Assembly: GCF_035918395.1 (NCBI RefSeq)
Contig: NZ_CP142362.1
Coordinates: forward strand, 2,517,501 to 2,581,500
Source of the DNA: Mycolicibacterium sp. ND9-15
GTDB taxonomy: Bacteria; Actinomycetota; Actinomycetes; Mycobacteriales; Mycobacteriaceae
Length of the DNA: 64,000 bases
Direction of reading: 5' to 3'
Shown piece by piece: positions 1 to 10,747 of this stretch. Position 1 is the stretch's first letter; every line of letters starts with the position of its first letter. The position numbers were made by a program, and so were the translations under genes. The notes beneath the pieces are model-generated. The model made no database searches. It was not told the origin of the DNA and saw only the letters and a list, made by a program, of their open reading frames with translations.

Positions 1-507
1 AGGCGGCTGGCCGTGGTGGCCGCGGTGGCGGCGGTGTTGTTCGTGGGCGCTGCCGCGTTCGCCGGAGCGACCCTGCAGCCGTACTTGTCCGAACGCGCCG
101 AGATCAGCACCAAACTCGACGTGGCCCGCACGGCCGCGAGCGCGATCTCCACCCTGTGGACGTACACACCGGACAACATGGAGACGTTGCCGGACAGGTC
201 GGCCGGTTTCCTCGGCGGTGATTTCGCCTACGAATACCGCAAGTACATCGACGCGATCGTCGCGACGAACAAACAGGCGCAGGTCACCAACACGACGCAG
301 GTGCTCGGCGCCGCGGTGGAGACGCTGACTCCGTCGGAGGCCACCGCGATCGTCTACACCAACTCGGTGGCGACCAGCCCGATGACCAAGAACATCCCGT
401 CGCTGCGCTATCTGTCCTACCGGTTGACGATGGAACACCGAGATGCGAAGTGGTTGATCACCCGCATGTCGACCATCACGTCGCTGGATCTGACACCGCA
501 GCTGTAA
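1..507 (+). CDS. Mce-associated membrane protein, C-terminal part
   Basis: The gene enters from the left edge; the frame is open from base 1 and stops at 507, leaving about 168 residues. It begins with a hydrophobic Ala/Val-rich segment, a membrane anchor, followed by a soluble domain with the pattern of Mce-associated proteins (a short helix, then a strand-rich NTF2-like fold ending in a conserved trailing segment). Such genes close mce operons and encode accessory subunits of the Mce lipid importers. The following genes resemble the region after mce1 in M. tuberculosis (Rv0178 onward), so this is probably the last mce1-operon gene. The true start lies outside the window. Confidence 0.75.
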   Translation, partial: RRLAVVAAVAAVLFVGAAAFAGATLQPYLSERAEISTKLDVARTAASAISTLWTYTPDNMETLPDRSAGFLGGDFAYEYRKYIDAIVATNKQAQVTNTTQVLGAAVETLTPSEATAIVYTNSVATSPMTKNIPSLRYLSYRLTMEHRDAKWLITRMSTITSLDLTPQL

Positions 508-522
508 CCGGAAGGCACGGGG

Positions 523-1206
523 GTGACCGTCGAATCGCCTGTCTCACAACGGGTGACGATCACCAGCCTGTTGCTGCTGACCTTCGCGACCGGATTGGTC
601 GACGCGGTCAGCGTGCTGAAGCTCGGCCACGTCTTCGTCGCGAACATGACCGGCAACGTGATCTTCTTGGGGTTCTGGCTCGTCCCGCATTCGGGTGTCG
701 ACGTGATCGCGGCGCTCGTCGCGTTCGTCAGCTTCGTCTCGGGTGCGGTGGTGGGCGGTCGGTTGGCCCGCCACCTCGGCACCGACGTTCGCCGGTGGCT
801 GACGATCACGCTGACGTTCGAGGTCCTCATGTTGGTGGCGCTGTCGGTGCTCGCCGGCGCCGGTGTGCTCGACTATCGGGACGACACCAAACTGCTTCTC
901 ATCGCGGGGCTGTCCCTCGCCTTCGGAGTGCAGAACTCCACTGCCCAGCAGTTCGGAATCCAGGAGCTGTCCACCACGGTGCTGACGACGACGATCGTGC
1001 GGATCGGATTCGACAGCCGGATGGCCGGCGGCACCGGGGAGCGCGAGAGGCTGCGCTACTGCGTGGTGCTGACGATGTGCGCGGGGGCGGTGGTGGGGGC
1101 GACGATGACCCGCTTCACCGTTGCGCCGATCATCGCGCTCGCGGCGGCGCTGGTGGCGATCAGCGCAGTGCTGTTCTGGTTCGGCGGCCGCCGGCCGCGG
1201 GTCTAG
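523..1206 (+). CDS. DUF1275 (YoaK-type) membrane protein
   Basis: A 227-residue protein with six or so hydrophobic segments. It shows the DUF1275 pattern: an N-terminal LTFATGLVDAVS segment, then GHVFVANMTGNVIFLG, then a central FGVQNS motif. The molecular function of the family is unknown; members are inner-membrane proteins. The start is GTG at 523, 15 bases after the upstream stop, with a G-rich ribosome site. It runs in the same direction as the Mce-associated gene and the dehydrogenase that follows, so it may be in the same transcript. Confidence 0.8.
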   Translation: MTVESPVSQRVTITSLLLLTFATGLVDAVSVLKLGHVFVANMTGNVIFLGFWLVPHSGVDVIAALVAFVSFVSGAVVGGRLARHLGTDVRRWLTITLTFEVLMLVALSVLAGAGVLDYRDDTKLLLIAGLSLAFGVQNSTAQQFGIQELSTTVLTTTIVRIGFDSRMAGGTGERERLRYCVVLTMCAGAVVGATMTRFTVAPIIALAAALVAISAVLFWFGGRRPRV

Positions 1207-1215
1207 TGTTGCCCT

Positions 1216-2046
1216 ATGCCATCGGTACTCGTCACCGGCGCTTCACGAGGGATCGGCAAGGCGATCGCTGAGCACTTGGCCGCGTCCGGCTGGCAGGTGG
1301 TCGCGGGTGTGCGCACGCAGCAGGACGCCGATGCCGTCACCGCGCTCAACCTGCAACGAATCTCAGCGGTACTCCTTGACGTCACCGACGCCGACCAGAT
1401 CGCCGCGCTGTCCGAGGCGCTGCCCCCTCGACTGGATGCGGTGGTCAACAACGCCGGTGTCGTGGTCGCCGGACCGTTGGAGGCTGTGACCACCGAGGAT
1501 TGGCGAAAGCAGTTGGAGATCAACGTGATCGGTCAGCTCGCGGTCACTCGCGCGGTGTTGCCGAGGCTGCGGGAGTCCCGCGGCCGAATCGTATTCATCT
1601 CCAGCATCAACGGCAGGGTGTCGGTGCCGCTGTTCGGTGCCTACGGGGCGAGCAAGTTCGCGCTCGAGGCGGCCGCCGATGCGTTGCGAATGGAGTTGCG
1701 GCCCTGGAAGATACCGGTCGTCGTCGTCGAGCCGGCGCAAACCGACACGGACATGTGGCGCACCGCCGACGCCACCGTTGACGACGTCGAGGCCGCGCTT
1801 TCGGCCGAGCACCGCACGCTGTATGCCAGGCACATCGCTGGTATGAAAAGGATGGTGCCGGTAGGGCAGCGGCGCGCGGTTCCCACCGCGAAGGTCTCCG
1901 CCCTCGTCGAGGAGGCGCTCACCGCCCGCAGGCCGCGGCCACGTTACGTCGTCGGATTGGGGCCCAAACTGCAAGTGGCGGTAATGACCAATATCCCGAC
2001 GAAGGTCCGCGACGCCGTGCTACGCCGGGTGTCCGGCCAGCCGTAG
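1216..2046 (+). CDS. Short-chain dehydrogenase/reductase
   Basis: A 276-residue classical SDR that should reduce or oxidise a carbonyl or alcohol with NAD(P). The nucleotide-binding motif TGASRGIG is at residues 7-14, the NNAG motif at 78-81, and the catalytic Ser, Tyr and Lys are near 130, 143 and 147 (YGASK). The substrate cannot be read from the sequence. It starts 9 bases after the DUF1275 stop and ends 2 bases before the kinase-like gene, so the three are probably cotranscribed. Confidence 0.85.
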   Translation: MPSVLVTGASRGIGKAIAEHLAASGWQVVAGVRTQQDADAVTALNLQRISAVLLDVTDADQIAALSEALPPRLDAVVNNAGVVVAGPLEAVTTEDWRKQLEINVIGQLAVTRAVLPRLRESRGRIVFISSINGRVSVPLFGAYGASKFALEAAADALRMELRPWKIPVVVVEPAQTDTDMWRTADATVDDVEAALSAEHRTLYARHIAGMKRMVPVGQRRAVPTAKVSALVEEALTARRPRPRYVVGLGPKLQVAVMTNIPTKVRDAVLRRVSGQP

Positions 2047-2048
2047 CG

Positions 2049-2819
2049 GTGGCCGAGTTCGTCAAGCACGACGCATCAGCCCCCGCGGGCTACTTCGCCT
2101 GCGAAGCCGCTGGGCTGGGTTGGCTCTCGTCGGCGGCTGGCGGCGTACCGTGCGCCAAGGTGCTGGGCCAGGATGACACCAGCCTCACCCTTGAGCGGTT
2201 GCAGAGCGCCGCGCCCAGCCGCGCCGCCGCCCACGAGTTCGGAGGCCGGCTCGCCCGCACCCACGATGCGGGGGCCTCGGCATTCGGGGCACCGCCGGAC
2301 GGATGGGTCGGGCCGGGGTTCTTCGGGCCGTTGCACCAGCCGCTGCCGATGTCGCTGACGGGCCACGACCGGTGGGGCGCGTTCTACGCGCAGGAACGGT
2401 TGGCGCCGATGGTGGGGAGGGCCGCCGATCGACTGGACGCCGGCTGCCGCGCGGACATCGCCACCGTGATGGCGCGGTGTGAGGCCGGCGACTTCGACCA
2501 CGACGATCCCCCCGCGCGTCTACACGGCGATCTTTGGAGCGGCAACGTGATGTGGACACCGCACGGTGCGGTGCTGATCGATCCCGCTGCGCACGGTGGT
2601 CACCGCGAGACCGACCTGGCGATGCTGGCGCTCTTCGGCTGCCCATATCTGGATGTGGTGATCGACGGCTATCGATCCGTGCGGCCGCTTCAGGCGGGCT
2701 GGCGCGATCGGTTCGGTTTGCACCAGCTTTACCCGTTGCTGGCCCACGTCGTGCTGTTCGGGGGCGGTTACGCGGGGCAGACAGCCGCCGCGGCGCGCAG
2801 CGCCAGCACGGCAATCTAG
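2049..2819 (+). CDS. Fructosamine kinase family protein
   Basis: A 256-residue protein of the fructosamine kinase/APH-like fold. The catalytic loop HGDLWSGN starts at residue 159, followed by the metal-binding LIDPAAHGGHRETDLAM stretch typical of fructosamine-3-kinase relatives. These enzymes phosphorylate ketosamines on glycated amines or proteins and so help deglycation. It starts with GTG two bases after the SDR stop. The stop overlaps the stop of the convergent gene on the other strand by 4 bases. At 256 residues it is slightly shorter than the usual ~290, mainly in the N-terminal lobe. Confidence 0.85.
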   Translation: MAEFVKHDASAPAGYFACEAAGLGWLSSAAGGVPCAKVLGQDDTSLTLERLQSAAPSRAAAHEFGGRLARTHDAGASAFGAPPDGWVGPGFFGPLHQPLPMSLTGHDRWGAFYAQERLAPMVGRAADRLDAGCRADIATVMARCEAGDFDHDDPPARLHGDLWSGNVMWTPHGAVLIDPAAHGGHRETDLAMLALFGCPYLDVVIDGYRSVRPLQAGWRDRFGLHQLYPLLAHVVLFGGGYAGQTAAAARSASTAI

Positions 2820-3898
2820 TTGAACGCGAGCCAACTCGGCAACGCGCGCTCGCGGGAGTCGCACAACACCTGACGGGTGTCGCAGGACCCGCGCGGGACG
2901 CCCGCGCCGGCCCACATGCCGCCGGTGTCACGACGCAGCACGATGGCCGACGAACCGCCGCCGTCGAGCAGCACCGCGGTGTCACTGCCCAGGCCGCGGA
3001 ACAGATCCTGGATCTGGTCGGGGGTATAGCTGCCGCCCTGAAACACGTACATCTCGTCCTTGTCCTTGGCATACGCGATCGCGGTGCGCGCCGCGCTCGG
3101 GCCGCCGTCGTTGAGTTGGCCCGTGTCACCGGGGGCGAGCAGACCGATCCCGGCCACCGCGACGAACCGCGCGCCCTTGTCCACCAGTCCTTGGACCACC
3201 GGTGAGGCGGCGTCGTAGTCGTCCTGACTCTTGGGCGGGACCACATACGGCGCCCCGCCAATCGGCAGGATCATCGTCGACAACGCCTTCCAGTGCTCGT
3301 TGCCGCCCGACAGTCCCTGCTTACCCGCGTAGGCCACGGTCCCGGTCACTGCTGCATTGGCCCGGCCCTGGCCGCGGGTGTTGTCGACGTACGCGCCCAG
3401 TGGCGAACTGCATCCGGTGGACTTCCACGACCCGCCCTTCTGGCCGCGCACGTCGAAGAAGTTGGCGTTGATCGCGATCGTCGGCTGGCCGAGGGCCTGC
3501 CAGGCCTGCAGCGGGGTGAAGATCTCAGACGCCTGCAATAGCCCCTCTCCGGTGCGGGCGCGCGGATCGCGTTCGCAGCGAGCCTGGAATCCGCTGTGCG
3601 AGTCGACCAGGAGGCGCGGAGCGAGCCGGGTGGAGGCCGACTTGATGATCATCAAGCGGCCGCCGTTGGCCGCCTCGTACCACCCGCCGCCGGCCTTGAG
3701 CATGGGGGCGGGATGACCGCCGCCGAAGTTGTAGACGAGGTAGGAGCCGCGGGTGGTGGCGATCGCGTTGGCGAGCAACTCGCGTGCGCTGGCCGCGGTG
3801 GCGCTTGGCACCCCCGCCGTCATCACCACCACCGCACACATCATCAGCACCGCCGCCACCGCTGCGAAGTGGCGAGACGCGGCCGTCGAACCCCGCAC
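2816..3898 (-). CDS. Secreted phosphodiester glycosidase family protein
   Basis: A 360-residue protein with an N-terminal signal peptide (hydrophobic core about residues 10-35, Ala-rich cleavage region). The C-terminal half has the hallmarks of the NAGPA/phosphodiester glycosidase domain: AINANFF in the middle and LLDGGGSSAIV near the end. The family hydrolyses sugar-1-phosphodiester bonds; in bacteria the role is mostly in cell-wall or exopolysaccharide turnover. The start is GTG at 3898. The exact substrate is unknown. Confidence 0.75.
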   Translation of the reverse strand: MRGSTAASRHFAAVAAVLMMCAVVVMTAGVPSATAASARELLANAIATTRGSYLVYNFGGGHPAPMLKAGGGWYEAANGGRLMIIKSASTRLAPRLLVDSHSGFQARCERDPRARTGEGLLQASEIFTPLQAWQALGQPTIAINANFFDVRGQKGGSWKSTGCSSPLGAYVDNTRGQGRANAAVTGTVAYAGKQGLSGGNEHWKALSTMILPIGGAPYVVPPKSQDDYDAASPVVQGLVDKGARFVAVAGIGLLAPGDTGQLNDGGPSAARTAIAYAKDKDEMYVFQGGSYTPDQIQDLFRGLGSDTAVLLDGGGSSAIVLRRDTGGMWAGAGVPRGSCDTRQVLCDSRERALPSWLAFN

Positions 3899-3979
3899 GG
3901 CAACCCTTTCGTCGAACCACCCGAACCCCAGACATTAATCACAACAGCAACTCTGTCAACTCTCGTCACAAGGAGATAA

Positions 3980-3992
3980 CGGAACCGTTCCG
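3980..3992. promoter_or_regulatory. Inverted repeat between divergent genes
   Basis: The sequence CGGAACCGTTCCG is a perfect dyad with 6-base arms and a 1-base centre. It sits in the 273-base gap between the divergently transcribed glycosidase (start 3898) and the GlsB-family gene (start 4172). It could be an operator, but no regulator is next to it. I see no other convincing element in this gap. Confidence 0.3.
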
Positions 3993-4171
3993 GTCGGATT
4001 GCGCTAGGGCACTGAGCCTTCCGGCATGCGCGCGGTGGGGGTTGCATGCGAAGAGTCCATACAAGTCATGTCGCCGCCGGTGGTGTCGACCGAACTCATT
4101 GATTAGGAAGCCCACTTGCCGGGCACTGTGATCTAGACGGCGCCCGTGCGCCGCAACAAAAGGAGTCAGAT

Positions 4172-4450
4172 ATGTGGACGATCATCGTGGCGCTCATCGT
4201 CGGCGCCATCCTCGGAGCGCTGGCGAGACTGATCTTGCCGGGGAAGCAGAACGTCGGTGTGCTCATCACGATCCTGCTCGGCGCGGTCGGCGCACTGCTC
4301 GGTTCGTGGATCTCGAACGCGGCGTTCGGCACCGGCGACAAGATGTTCTCGCCGATTCCGTTTGTCATCGGCTTGGTCGTCGCGATCATCCTCATTGCGA
4401 TCTACGTGGCGATCACCGGACGCCGAGGCGCCGGAACGCCCAGAACCTGA
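4172..4450 (+). CDS. GlsB/YeaQ/YmgE family stress-response membrane protein
   Basis: A 92-residue, almost wholly hydrophobic protein with three membrane segments and Gly-rich turns (GAILGALARLILPGKQ, then LLGAVGALLGSW). This is the transglycosylase-associated/GlsB family, small membrane proteins often induced by stress; no enzymatic activity is established. AAAAGGAG lies 8 bases before the ATG, a strong ribosome binding site that fixes the start. It ends directly against the stop of the convergent dehydrogenase gene. Confidence 0.85.
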   Translation: MWTIIVALIVGAILGALARLILPGKQNVGVLITILLGAVGALLGSWISNAAFGTGDKMFSPIPFVIGLVVAIILIAIYVAITGRRGAGTPRT

Positions 4451-5755
4451 TCAGCGTCGAGGAGGGGCCAATCGATAGACCGCGTCGGCGTAATCGTCGG
4501 TGATGTAGACCGCGCCGTCGGGCCCGACCACCGCGGCGACCGGACGGCCCCACCTCGAGCCGTCGTCGGCCTGGAACCCGCCGACCAGTGTCTGCTGGTC
4601 GGCGAGTTCGCCGTTGTGCCAACCGAAGAACGCCACCTCGGGCGCGAGTGGTGGCTCGCGGTTCCACGAGCCGTGGACGCCGACGAGTGCGCCAGTGGCA
4701 TACGGCGCCGGCAACACACCGTCGGTGAAGCTCATGCCCAACGGGGCGGCGTGTGCGCCGAGACTCTGCTCGATGGGTGGGAGTGCCGCACAATCCATCC
4801 GGCTGCCGTCGGCGTTGGTCTGCACGTCGCGGATCAAGGGCAGGTTGGCCGGGCCGCCGTCGGGATTGCAGTAGGGCCAACCCAGTTCGCGACCTGGCGT
4901 CAGCCGGGCCACCGCCTCCGGCGGATTTTCGCTGACATAGGCCATGTCGACCTCGCCGGTCCGCGGATCGGCGACGTTGTCGCGGCCGTTGTTCGCCGTC
5001 CACACCGACCCGTCGGGCGCGACCGCCAGCCCGGTCCCGTTGCGCACACCCGTCGCGAACGGCTCGGCAGGTCCACCGCCGGGCGGTACCCGCATGATCG
5101 TGGCGCGTGGCGGATGGGCGTCGCGGTCCTTTGCGGAGATGTTGCCGGTCGAGCCGATCGAGAAGTAGACGCTGCCGTCGGGGCCGATTGCGACGGACTT
5201 GAGCGCGTGCGCGTAGGCGCCTTTGAGGTCGGGGCTTTTCGCGTCGGGCAGGCCCGCGACGACTGTGCGCCGGTTGGTCGCCGCGCCGTCGGCGTAGTCG
5301 TAGGTGTCGATCTGGTCGCTTTCTGCGACGAAGAGCGTGGCGCCGTCGAATGCCAGGCCGTGCGGCTGGTCGAGGTTCTCGAGAAGCGTCGACTGGCGCG
5401 GTTCGGTGTCGGTGGGCTGCAGCCGCAACACCTCGCCGGTGCTCGGCTGCGACACCAGCAGCGTGCGGTCGGGGGCCCACGCCGCCAGCCTCGCCTTGGG
5501 GACGCGGGCCCACACCGACATCGACCACCCGGCGGGTACCAAGGCCTGGCGAGGCTCGTCGAACGGCGACTGCGCGAACTCTGGGTCGACCGCGACGGTG
5601 ACAGGCACCAGGCCCGTCGAGGCGTCGGCAGTCGGCGCGGGCGAACTCGGCCGGGGAGTCGGTTCGGGCGCGGTCTCCGAGCACGCCGAGCATGCCGTCA
5701 ACAGCACAGCACCGGTTAGACCCGCGATTACGTTACGCCGCAGCCAGACTCGCAT
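4451..5755 (-). CDS. PQQ-dependent sugar dehydrogenase-like lipoprotein
   Basis: A 434-residue predicted lipoprotein: the N-terminus MRVWLRRNVIAG is followed by a hydrophobic stretch and a lipobox ending LLTAC. The rest is a beta-propeller of the glucose/sorbosone dehydrogenase type, with repeats such as PHGLAFDG, SVAIGPDGSVYFSIGSTGN, GTGLAVAPDGSVW and VVGPDGAVYITDD. Family members oxidise aldose sugars with PQQ, though many actinobacterial members are uncharacterised. The frame is open further upstream, but the signal peptide sets the start at 5755. This overlaps the pirin gene by 23 bases, so the two are probably cotranscribed. Confidence 0.8.
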   Translation of the reverse strand: MRVWLRRNVIAGLTGAVLLTACSACSETAPEPTPRPSSPAPTADASTGLVPVTVAVDPEFAQSPFDEPRQALVPAGWSMSVWARVPKARLAAWAPDRTLLVSQPSTGEVLRLQPTDTEPRQSTLLENLDQPHGLAFDGATLFVAESDQIDTYDYADGAATNRRTVVAGLPDAKSPDLKGAYAHALKSVAIGPDGSVYFSIGSTGNISAKDRDAHPPRATIMRVPPGGGPAEPFATGVRNGTGLAVAPDGSVWTANNGRDNVADPRTGEVDMAYVSENPPEAVARLTPGRELGWPYCNPDGGPANLPLIRDVQTNADGSRMDCAALPPIEQSLGAHAAPLGMSFTDGVLPAPYATGALVGVHGSWNREPPLAPEVAFFGWHNGELADQQTLVGGFQADDGSRWGRPVAAVVGPDGAVYITDDYADAVYRLAPPRR

Positions 5756-6494
5756 GCATCTCCCAGACCAGAATCTCGGCGGGTGCGGTGGCGGTGACGC
5801 GCTGGCCGCCCGATCCGGTGAATCGCACCGCATCCCCCTCGTGCAGCGGGCCGGCACCTTCGAGCTCGACCTCACCGCGCGGGACGAACAAATGGAGATA
5901 GGGCGCCGTCGGGAGCCCGATGCTGTCGCCGGCATGCATACGGGCGCCGTGCAGGGCCGCGTACCTGTTGGCGATCGCGATCGCGGCGTGGTCGCGGTGC
6001 TCGGACATACCACTGGCGAGCGTCACCAACCCGCCCCGCAGCAGTTCATCGGCGATCTCGAGTTGCTGATAGCCCGGGTCGATCCCCGACTCGTCTGGCG
6101 CCACCCACATCTGCACGAAATGCACTGGTTCACTGTGAGTCTCGGCGCCCGTCAGCATCCACGAGTCGTTCTTCTCCGAATGCAGGATGCCGCGCCCCGC
6201 CGACATCCGTTGCGCCAGACCGGGATAGATCACACCGGAGTGGCCGGTCGAGTCCTGGTGCACCAACGAACCGCGTAATACCCAGGTGACGATCTCCATG
6301 TCCCGGTGCGGATGGGTGTCAAACCCAGCAGCCGGTGCGACCCGGTCGTCATTGTTGACGAGCAGCAGACCGTGATGAGTGTTCTCGGGCGCGTAGTGGC
6401 TGCCGAAGGAGAACGAGTGCTTGGAGTCCAGCCAGGAGATCTTGGTCCTCGCGCGGTCGTCGGCGCGCCGGATGTCGACGGTGGGGGTGGTCAT
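5733..6494 (-). CDS. Pirin family protein
   Basis: A 253-residue bicupin. The metal-binding residues are in HPHRDME at 61-67 and in GILHSE near 103-107. Pirins are iron-binding cupins; some have quercetinase activity and others act as redox-sensitive regulators. It corresponds in context to Rv0181c of M. tuberculosis, next to sigG. The ATG at 6494 was chosen because the MTTPTVDIRRAD start aligns with family N-termini and is preceded by a GAGAGGTAACC ribosome site; the upstream extension does not look like pirin. Confidence 0.85.
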   Translation of the reverse strand: MTTPTVDIRRADDRARTKISWLDSKHSFSFGSHYAPENTHHGLLLVNNDDRVAPAAGFDTHPHRDMEIVTWVLRGSLVHQDSTGHSGVIYPGLAQRMSAGRGILHSEKNDSWMLTGAETHSEPVHFVQMWVAPDESGIDPGYQQLEIADELLRGGLVTLASGMSEHRDHAAIAIANRYAALHGARMHAGDSIGLPTAPYLHLFVPRGEVELEGAGPLHEGDAVRFTGSGGQRVTATAPAEILVWEMHASLAAA

Positions 6495-6608
6495 GGTTAC
6501 CTCTCGCTCGCAGCCCAGCCTAGGTTTCCCTCTTGCCGAGTGGCCAATTATCGCCCTGAACAGTCCCGTCTGATCGCGTGGCATATGTGGCCACTGACGG
6601 CCGAAACC

Positions 6609-7592
6609 TCAGAGCGTGCCGGGCAGGCCCCACTTCTCGAACGACGTCATGTGAAACGCCACCACGTGGGTGATGCCATCGCGTCCGACGTCGAGGACAT
6701 GCATCTGGAACGGCTCGTGGAGACCGGTCTGCCGGTTGAGCATGTAGAGCGCGGCGGCGGGCTGGCCGTTCGCGGTGGTCCGGATGAACCGCATGTCCCC
6801 CGGGCCCTCCGCAGGGCAGTGCGTTCTCGACAGCAGCACGATGTTCGACGGACCCTGATACCAGCCGTCGAACGGCGGCATCTCCCACACCGCGTCCGCG
6901 GCGAACAACTCGACCAGCTTGTCGATGTCATAGCTCTCGAACGCGGCGATGTAGCGCGTCAGCAGGTCCTGCGCCTCCGGCGACTCGGGCGGCTGCAGCT
7001 CGTCGTCCTGCGTCGGGCCGATGGCGTCCAGCTGTGCGCGCGCCCGCTGTAACAAACTGTTGACGGCGGCCGTAGACGTGCCGATGGCATCGGCCACCTC
7101 CGAGGCCTTCCACTGCAGCACCTCGCGCATCACCAGCACCGCACGCTGCCGCGGCGAGAGATGCTGGAGCGCCGCGACAAACGCCAACCGCACCGACTCC
7201 CGGGCGGCGACGATGTTCGACGGGTCGGTCGACTCGTCGGGCAGCGGCTCCAGCCACGGCACCTCGTCGCGCGCGACGATGTCGTCGACCGGATCCGAAC
7301 TCGGTGCTCCGAGCCCCGTCGGCAGCGGCCGCCGTTGCCGGCTGCCCAGCGCCGTCAGGCACGTGTTGGTGGCGATCCGGTACAACCAGGTGCGCACCGA
7401 CGAGTTGCCTTGGAAGCCTTGGTACGACCTCCACGCCCGCAGATAGGTCTCCTGCACCAGGTCCTCGGCGTCGTGCATGGAGCCGGTCATCCGGTAGCAG
7501 TGCGCGAGCAGTTCGCGGCGATACCGCTGGGCATCGGCCAGGAAGGCATCCTCGGCGCTGCTGTCGTCGACGTCGTGAGCCAGGACCGTCAC
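6609..7592 (-). CDS. sigG: ECF-type sigma factor SigG with SnoaL-like C-terminal domain
   Basis: A 327-residue ECF sigma factor. Region 2 is recognisable from AHCYRMTGSMHDAEDLVQET to RTWLYRIATN, and region 4 from LSPRQRAVLVMREVL to TAAVNSLLQRAR. The last ~110 residues form a SnoaL/NTF2-like domain (LLTRYIAAFESYDIDKLVEL, then WEMPPFDGWY). This layout matches SigG (Rv0182c) and ECF41-like factors, where the extra domain controls activity instead of a separate anti-sigma. The GTG at 7592 (VTVLAHDVDD) is the likely start. The pirin gene upstream in orientation and the divergent lipase match the M. tuberculosis order. Confidence 0.88.
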   Translation of the reverse strand: MTVLAHDVDDSSAEDAFLADAQRYRRELLAHCYRMTGSMHDAEDLVQETYLRAWRSYQGFQGNSSVRTWLYRIATNTCLTALGSRQRRPLPTGLGAPSSDPVDDIVARDEVPWLEPLPDESTDPSNIVAARESVRLAFVAALQHLSPRQRAVLVMREVLQWKASEVADAIGTSTAAVNSLLQRARAQLDAIGPTQDDELQPPESPEAQDLLTRYIAAFESYDIDKLVELFAADAVWEMPPFDGWYQGPSNIVLLSRTHCPAEGPGDMRFIRTTANGQPAAALYMLNRQTGLHEPFQMHVLDVGRDGITHVVAFHMTSFEKWGLPGTL

Positions 7593-7629
7593 GCCGCCGA
7601 GCTTAATCAGTGGGTCCGACAACGGATAG

Positions 7630-9461
<1,832 letters not shown>

Positions 9462-9476
9462 CCCTAATCTGGCGCA

Positions 9477-10256
9477 GTGACCGACGACAAGATGCTGGCC
9501 CGGATCGCCGCGCTGCTGCGCCAGGCCGAGGGCACCGACAACCTGCACGAAGCTGACGCGTTCATGACCGCTGCGCAGCGGCTGGCGACGGCGACCTCGA
9601 TCGATCTCGCCGTCGCACGGGCCCATTCCGATCAGCGCACCAAAGCGCAGCTTCCGGCGCAGCGCACCATCACGATCGGCAATGCGGGCACCCGCGGGTT
9701 GCGCACCTATGTGCAGTTGTTCACCGTGATCGCGCACGCCAACGACGTGAAATGCGACGTCGCGTCGAACTCGACCTTCGTCTACGCCTACGGCTTCCCC
9801 GAGGACATCGACGCCAGCCACGCGCTGTACGCCAGCTTGGTGATGCAGATGGTCAAGGCCTCGCAGGCCTACATCGCCTCGGGTGCGCATCGACCCACCC
9901 CCACCATCACCGCACGCATCAACTTCCAGTTGGCGTTCGGCGCTTGTGTCGGGCAGCGGCTGGCCCAGGCCCGCGAGGAGGCGCGTCAGGAGGCCACGAA
10001 CAGCCGCGAAGCTCAGCCGGGAACCGCGATCGCGTTGCGCGACAAGGATCTCGAGCTGCGTGACTTCTACCGCGAGACGTCGGAGGCCCGCGGCACCTGG
10101 CGGGCCACCAGCGCGACCGCCGGGTACTCGTCGGCCGCCCGCCGTGCGGGTGACCGGGCCGGACGCAGGGCCAGGCTCGGGCCCAGCCCCGAACTCGCGG
10201 GCGCCCGCTCGGCGCTGGCTGGAAGTCGGCGCCGGAGCGCCTCGGGAGGGAAGTGA
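9477..10256 (+). CDS. DUF2786 domain protein (Rv0184-type)
   Basis: A 259-residue soluble protein. The N-terminus (MLARIAALLRQAEGTDNLHEADAFMTAAQRLAT) matches DUF2786, and the middle section has an Ala-rich helical region. The C-terminal tail is rich in Arg, Ser and Gly. The function is unknown. It starts with GTG and overlaps the metallohydrolase gene by 4 bases (GTGA), as in the Rv0184-Rv0185 pair of M. tuberculosis, which suggests the two products act together. Confidence 0.8.
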   Translation: MTDDKMLARIAALLRQAEGTDNLHEADAFMTAAQRLATATSIDLAVARAHSDQRTKAQLPAQRTITIGNAGTRGLRTYVQLFTVIAHANDVKCDVASNSTFVYAYGFPEDIDASHALYASLVMQMVKASQAYIASGAHRPTPTITARINFQLAFGACVGQRLAQAREEARQEATNSREAQPGTAIALRDKDLELRDFYRETSEARGTWRATSATAGYSSAARRAGDRAGRRARLGPSPELAGARSALAGSRRRSASGGK

Positions 10257-10747
10257 CCGCGCGCGACGCTCAGAGGGCGAAGGTCTATGCGGCCGAGGTG
10301 TTCGTCCGGACGCTGTTCGACAGGGCCGCCGAGCACGGCAGCCGCACCGTGGATTTCTTCGGCACCTCGTTGACGCTGCCGCCGGAAGCGCGGTTCGCCT
10401 CGGTGGATTCGGTACAACGCTACGTCGACGACGTGCTGGCGTTGGCCACGGTACGACGACGGTGGCCGCACGTGACGCCGCTGACGGTACGGTCCCGGCG
10501 CGGAGAGGCCGCTGCCCACTACGAGGTCGGCGGTGACGGTGCGGTCATCGCGGTGCCCGACGGCCGAACCCGTTGGGCGCTGCGCGAGTTGGTCGTTCTG
10601 CACGAGATCGCGCACCACCTCTGCGGGACCGCACCGCCGCACGGCCCCGAATTCGTGGCCACCTTCTGTGAACTGGCCGAGGCGGCGATGGGTCCCGAGG
10701 CCGCCCACGTGCTACGCGTCATATACGCGAAAGAAGGTGTGCGCTAG
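10253..10747 (+). CDS. Predicted zinc metallohydrolase (Rv0185-type)
   Basis: A 164-residue protein with a zinc-protease-like motif, HEIAHH, at residues 117-122 and a conserved HGPEF segment just after it that could provide the third ligand. It belongs to a small actinobacterial metallohydrolase family of unknown substrate. It is translationally coupled to the DUF2786 gene. Its stop overlaps the stop of the convergent espL by 3 bases, which is where the ESX-1 fragment joins this block. Confidence 0.75.
   Translation: MTARDAQRAKVYAAEVFVRTLFDRAAEHGSRTVDFFGTSLTLPPEARFASVDSVQRYVDDVLALATVRRRWPHVTPLTVRSRRGEAAAHYEVGGDGAVIAVPDGRTRWALRELVVLHEIAHHLCGTAPPHGPEFVATFCELAEAAMGPEAAHVLRVIYAKEGVR

Noticed and set aside
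2185..3261. A 358-residue Arg/Pro-rich antisense frame
   Set aside because: It overlaps a kinase-like gene and a glycosidase gene that both show family motifs.
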